A stretch of DNA of 34,269 bases from the NCBI GenBank assembly GCA_027488755.1, contig JAIYAZ010000106.1:1-34269 (forward strand). The letters are read 5' to 3'. This document shows positions 32,727 through 34,269 of this stretch, one piece after another; position 1 is the stretch's first letter; the number at the start of each line of letters is the position of its first letter. The notes below the pieces were generated by a model. It was not told where the DNA came from and ran no database searches. It saw only the letters and a list, made by a program, of their open reading frames with translations. Made by a program: the position numbers and the translations under genes. The DNA comes from Verrucomicrobiaceae bacterium. Lineage in GTDB: Bacteria > Verrucomicrobiota > Verrucomicrobiia > Chthoniobacterales > JAATET01.

Positions 32727-33451
32727 GGGGTGTCCAGGGCGGGGTGGGCGGCGGCGATTTCGGCGCGGGAGTTGAGCATGCGGAGGATGCGGCCATCCTC
32801 CATTTCGGCCATGCGGTCGGCGTAGCCGTAGATGCGGGGGTCGTGGGTGACGACGATGACGGTGCGAGGCCGGGCGTTGGCGGGGGGGCGCAGGAGTTCC
32901 ATGATTTGGTGGCCGGTGCGCGAATCGAGGGCGGAGGAGGGTTCGTCGCAGATGAGAAGGGGCGGCTCGTGGACGAGGGCGCGGGCGATGGCGACGCGTT
33001 GCTGCTGGCCGCCGGAGAGGCGGTGGGGGCGCTCGCGGAGGAAGTCGGCGAGCCCGACGGCGGCGAGTTGCTCCCGGGCGCGGTCGTGCGCGACGCGGCG
33101 GGAGGTTCCCTGGATGAGCAGGGGCACGGCGACGTTTTGCGTGATGTCGAGGGTGGGGATGAGGTTGAACTGCTGGAAGACGAAGCCGATGTTTTGGGCG
33201 CGGAAGCGGGTGAGGTGGGGATCGAGGGTGCGGTCGAGCCGGGTGCCGAGCACTTCGATGCGGCCGGTGTCGGCGGTGAGGGTGCCGCAGAGGATGGAGA
33301 GCAGGGTGGTCTTGCCGCAGCCGGAGGGGCCGACGAGGAAGAGGATCTCGCGGGCGCGGGCCTCGAAGTGGACGTCGCGGAGCACGGGGGTGGACGTCGC
33401 GCCGCTGGGGAAGGACTTGTGGACGTTTTCGAGTTGGACGGTGGGATTCAT
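32723..33451 (-). CDS. ABC exporter ATPase (DevA/LolD/MacB type)
   Basis: The 242-residue protein powers the exporter. The Walker A is GPSGCGKTT (41-49), the Q-loop region is GFVFQQFNLIPTL (89-101), the signature is LSGGQQQR (145-152), the Walker B is LLICDEP (165-171), and the switch His203 is in VVTHDPR. The FNLIPTLDITQNV stretch is typical of the MacB/LolD/DevA group. Both its ends overlap neighbours by 4 bases (ATGA), with the permease before and the adaptor after, so the three are tightly coupled. Confidence 0.95.
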   Translation of the reverse strand: MNPTVQLENVHKSFPSGATSTPVLRDVHFEARAREILFLVGPSGCGKTTLLSILCGTLTADTGRIEVLGTRLDRTLDPHLTRFRAQNIGFVFQQFNLIPTLDITQNVAVPLLIQGTSRRVAHDRAREQLAAVGLADFLRERPHRLSGGQQQRVAIARALVHEPPLLICDEPSSALDSRTGHQIMELLRPPANARPRTVIVVTHDPRIYGYADRMAEMEDGRILRMLNSRAEIAAAHPALDTP

Positions 33452-34269
33452 CCGCGGAAGACCATGGCGGGTTCAAGGGCGGCGATCCGGCGGATGCCGA
33501 GGATGGCGGCGAGCGCGCTGATGGCGAGAATGGCGGCAAGGGCGATGAGCGGCACGGGCCAGAGGAGGAGGAGCGGAGCGCGGCCGGCGGGTAGCAGGGA
33601 GAAGGTGACGCTGATGAGGCCCATGCCGATGCCGTAGCCGACGAGGCCAACGAATCCGGCCTGGAGCAGGATGAGTCGGGCGAGCCGGGAGGACTCGGCG
33701 CCCATGGCGCGGAGGGCGCCGAAGTAGCGGCTGTTTTCCAGGACGTAGGCGTAGAAGGTCTGCCCGGTGATGACCGTGCCGACGAGGAATCCGATGGTCA
33801 CGATGATGCCGACAACGAAGGGGATGGGGCTGTTTTTGAGCATCCAGAGGACGGTGGTGCCGATGAATTCCTGCTCGGTGCGGGCGCTGAGGCCGGTCTC
33901 GGCGGTGATGCGGTCGGCGAGTTCGCGGGGACTCAGCCCGGCGTCGGGTTGCACGAGCACGTAGCTGAGCATTTTGCGCTGGTTGGCGGCGTATTGGACG
34001 GCGCGGTCGTAGGTGGTGAAGACGTAGGAGCCGCCACCCATGGTGGGAGCGGCCTGGCAGATGCCGACGACGCGGGCCGTGCGGTCGTTCATCTCGAAGG
34101 TGTCGCCGACCTTGAGGGGATGGGCGGGATCGCGGGCGAGGAGGACTTTGCTGTTGAGTTCGTCGATGATGACGCTGTCGGCTTCGCGGAGGTCGGTGAT
34201 GGTGCCCTCGAGAAAGGTGGTGGGGGCCCCGGTGAACGTGGTGGCGTCGAGGCCGACGAGGGTGACGCC
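33448..34269 (-). CDS. ABC exporter permease, DevC/MacB type (C-terminal part, cut by window edge)
   Basis: About 273 residues are visible, and the frame continues past the right edge. The first part (VGLDATTFTG to ARVVGIC) is the end of a MacB-like periplasmic domain, with DSVIIDEL and VGDTFEMND. Three C-terminal membrane helices follow: FVVGIIVTIGFLVGTVITGQ, LILLQAGFVGLVGYGIGMGL and LIALAAILAISALAAILGI. GALRAMGAESSRLARLIL is the FtsX-family cytoplasmic coupling segment. The stop overlaps the ATPase start (ATGA). Order and sequences resemble DevC of DevBCA glycolipid exporters; the cargo here is unknown. The N-terminal helix lies outside the window. Confidence 0.9.
   Translation of the reverse strand, partial: GVTLVGLDATTFTGAPTTFLEGTITDLREADSVIIDELNSKVLLARDPAHPLKVGDTFEMNDRTARVVGICQAAPTMGGGSYVFTTYDRAVQYAANQRKMLSYVLVQPDAGLSPRELADRITAETGLSARTEQEFIGTTVLWMLKNSPIPFVVGIIVTIGFLVGTVITGQTFYAYVLENSRYFGALRAMGAESSRLARLILLQAGFVGLVGYGIGMGLISVTFSLLPAGRAPLLLLWPVPLIALAAILAISALAAILGIRRIAALEPAMVFRG

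Overview
This window is a high-GC bacterial chromosome segment made of compact, mostly housekeeping genes, with no rRNA, tRNA, CRISPR array, transposase or phage gene that I can see. The best guess at its origin is a member of the Verrucomicrobiota / PVC group. The supports are an LL-diaminopimelate aminotransferase (DapL), a cysteine-poor FmdB-like protein, Ala/Pro/Lys-rich secreted proteins, heptamer repeat tracts at gene borders, and an almost complete lack of Shine-Dalgarno sequences. This assignment is inference; no 16S gene is present.

Layout. 1-3453 (minus strand): pgeF, a SAM methyltransferase, yicC, gmk and the start of coaBC, reading toward the left edge. 3683-5101 (plus): a GPH-family sugar symporter. 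5121-8647 (minus): a lipoprotein with tryptophan repeats, then a marR-tolC pair. 8745-9599: a small secreted LTxxQ-like protein (plus) and rlmH (minus). 9677-10509: rplM-rpsI, closed by a strong terminator. 10655-12100: an FmdB-like protein and a TetA-like MFS exporter. 12097-13443 (minus): a secreted repeat protein. 13560-16612 (plus): prs, rplY, pth, rpsF and ssb in one tight operon ending at a strong terminator. 16691-21456 (minus): nagZ, ppc and a fumarylacetoacetase-family hydrolase. 21492-24833 (plus): nadD-rsfS, a CPXCG zinc protein, a SirB1-type transglutaminase-fold protein and cinA. 24836-26218: a putative anti-sigma-like/PAS fusion (minus) divergent from the redox chaperone hslO (plus). 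26259-27699: a CHAD protein and superoxide dismutase. 27816-29720: an XRE regulator (minus) divergent from an unknown acidic protein, then a DUF429-like protein. 29724-31825: a Tex30-like hydrolase (minus) and dapL (plus). 31806-34269 (minus): a DevBCA-like exporter (permease cut by the right edge, ATPase, membrane-fusion protein).

What stands out. First, for eight genes a sigma70-like -10 box lies only 4 to 9 bases before the start codon. In most of these a -35 box sits at 15-18 bp spacing, and almost no gene carries a Shine-Dalgarno, so leaderless transcription looks common here. The one clear exception is hslO, which has GGAGGA before a GTG start. Second, three gene borders carry 7-bp-periodic repeat tracts. 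One of them is translated into the N-terminus of CoaBC and another provides the start codon of nagZ. Third, an XRE regulator and an unknown acidic protein diverge from two promoters that share the 11-mer TGCGATACTTG. Fourth, an anti-sigma-like domain is fused to a PAS domain beside hslO, which may form a redox or stress-sensing pair. I found no large, obviously new multi-gene system; these smaller units are the most promising leads.
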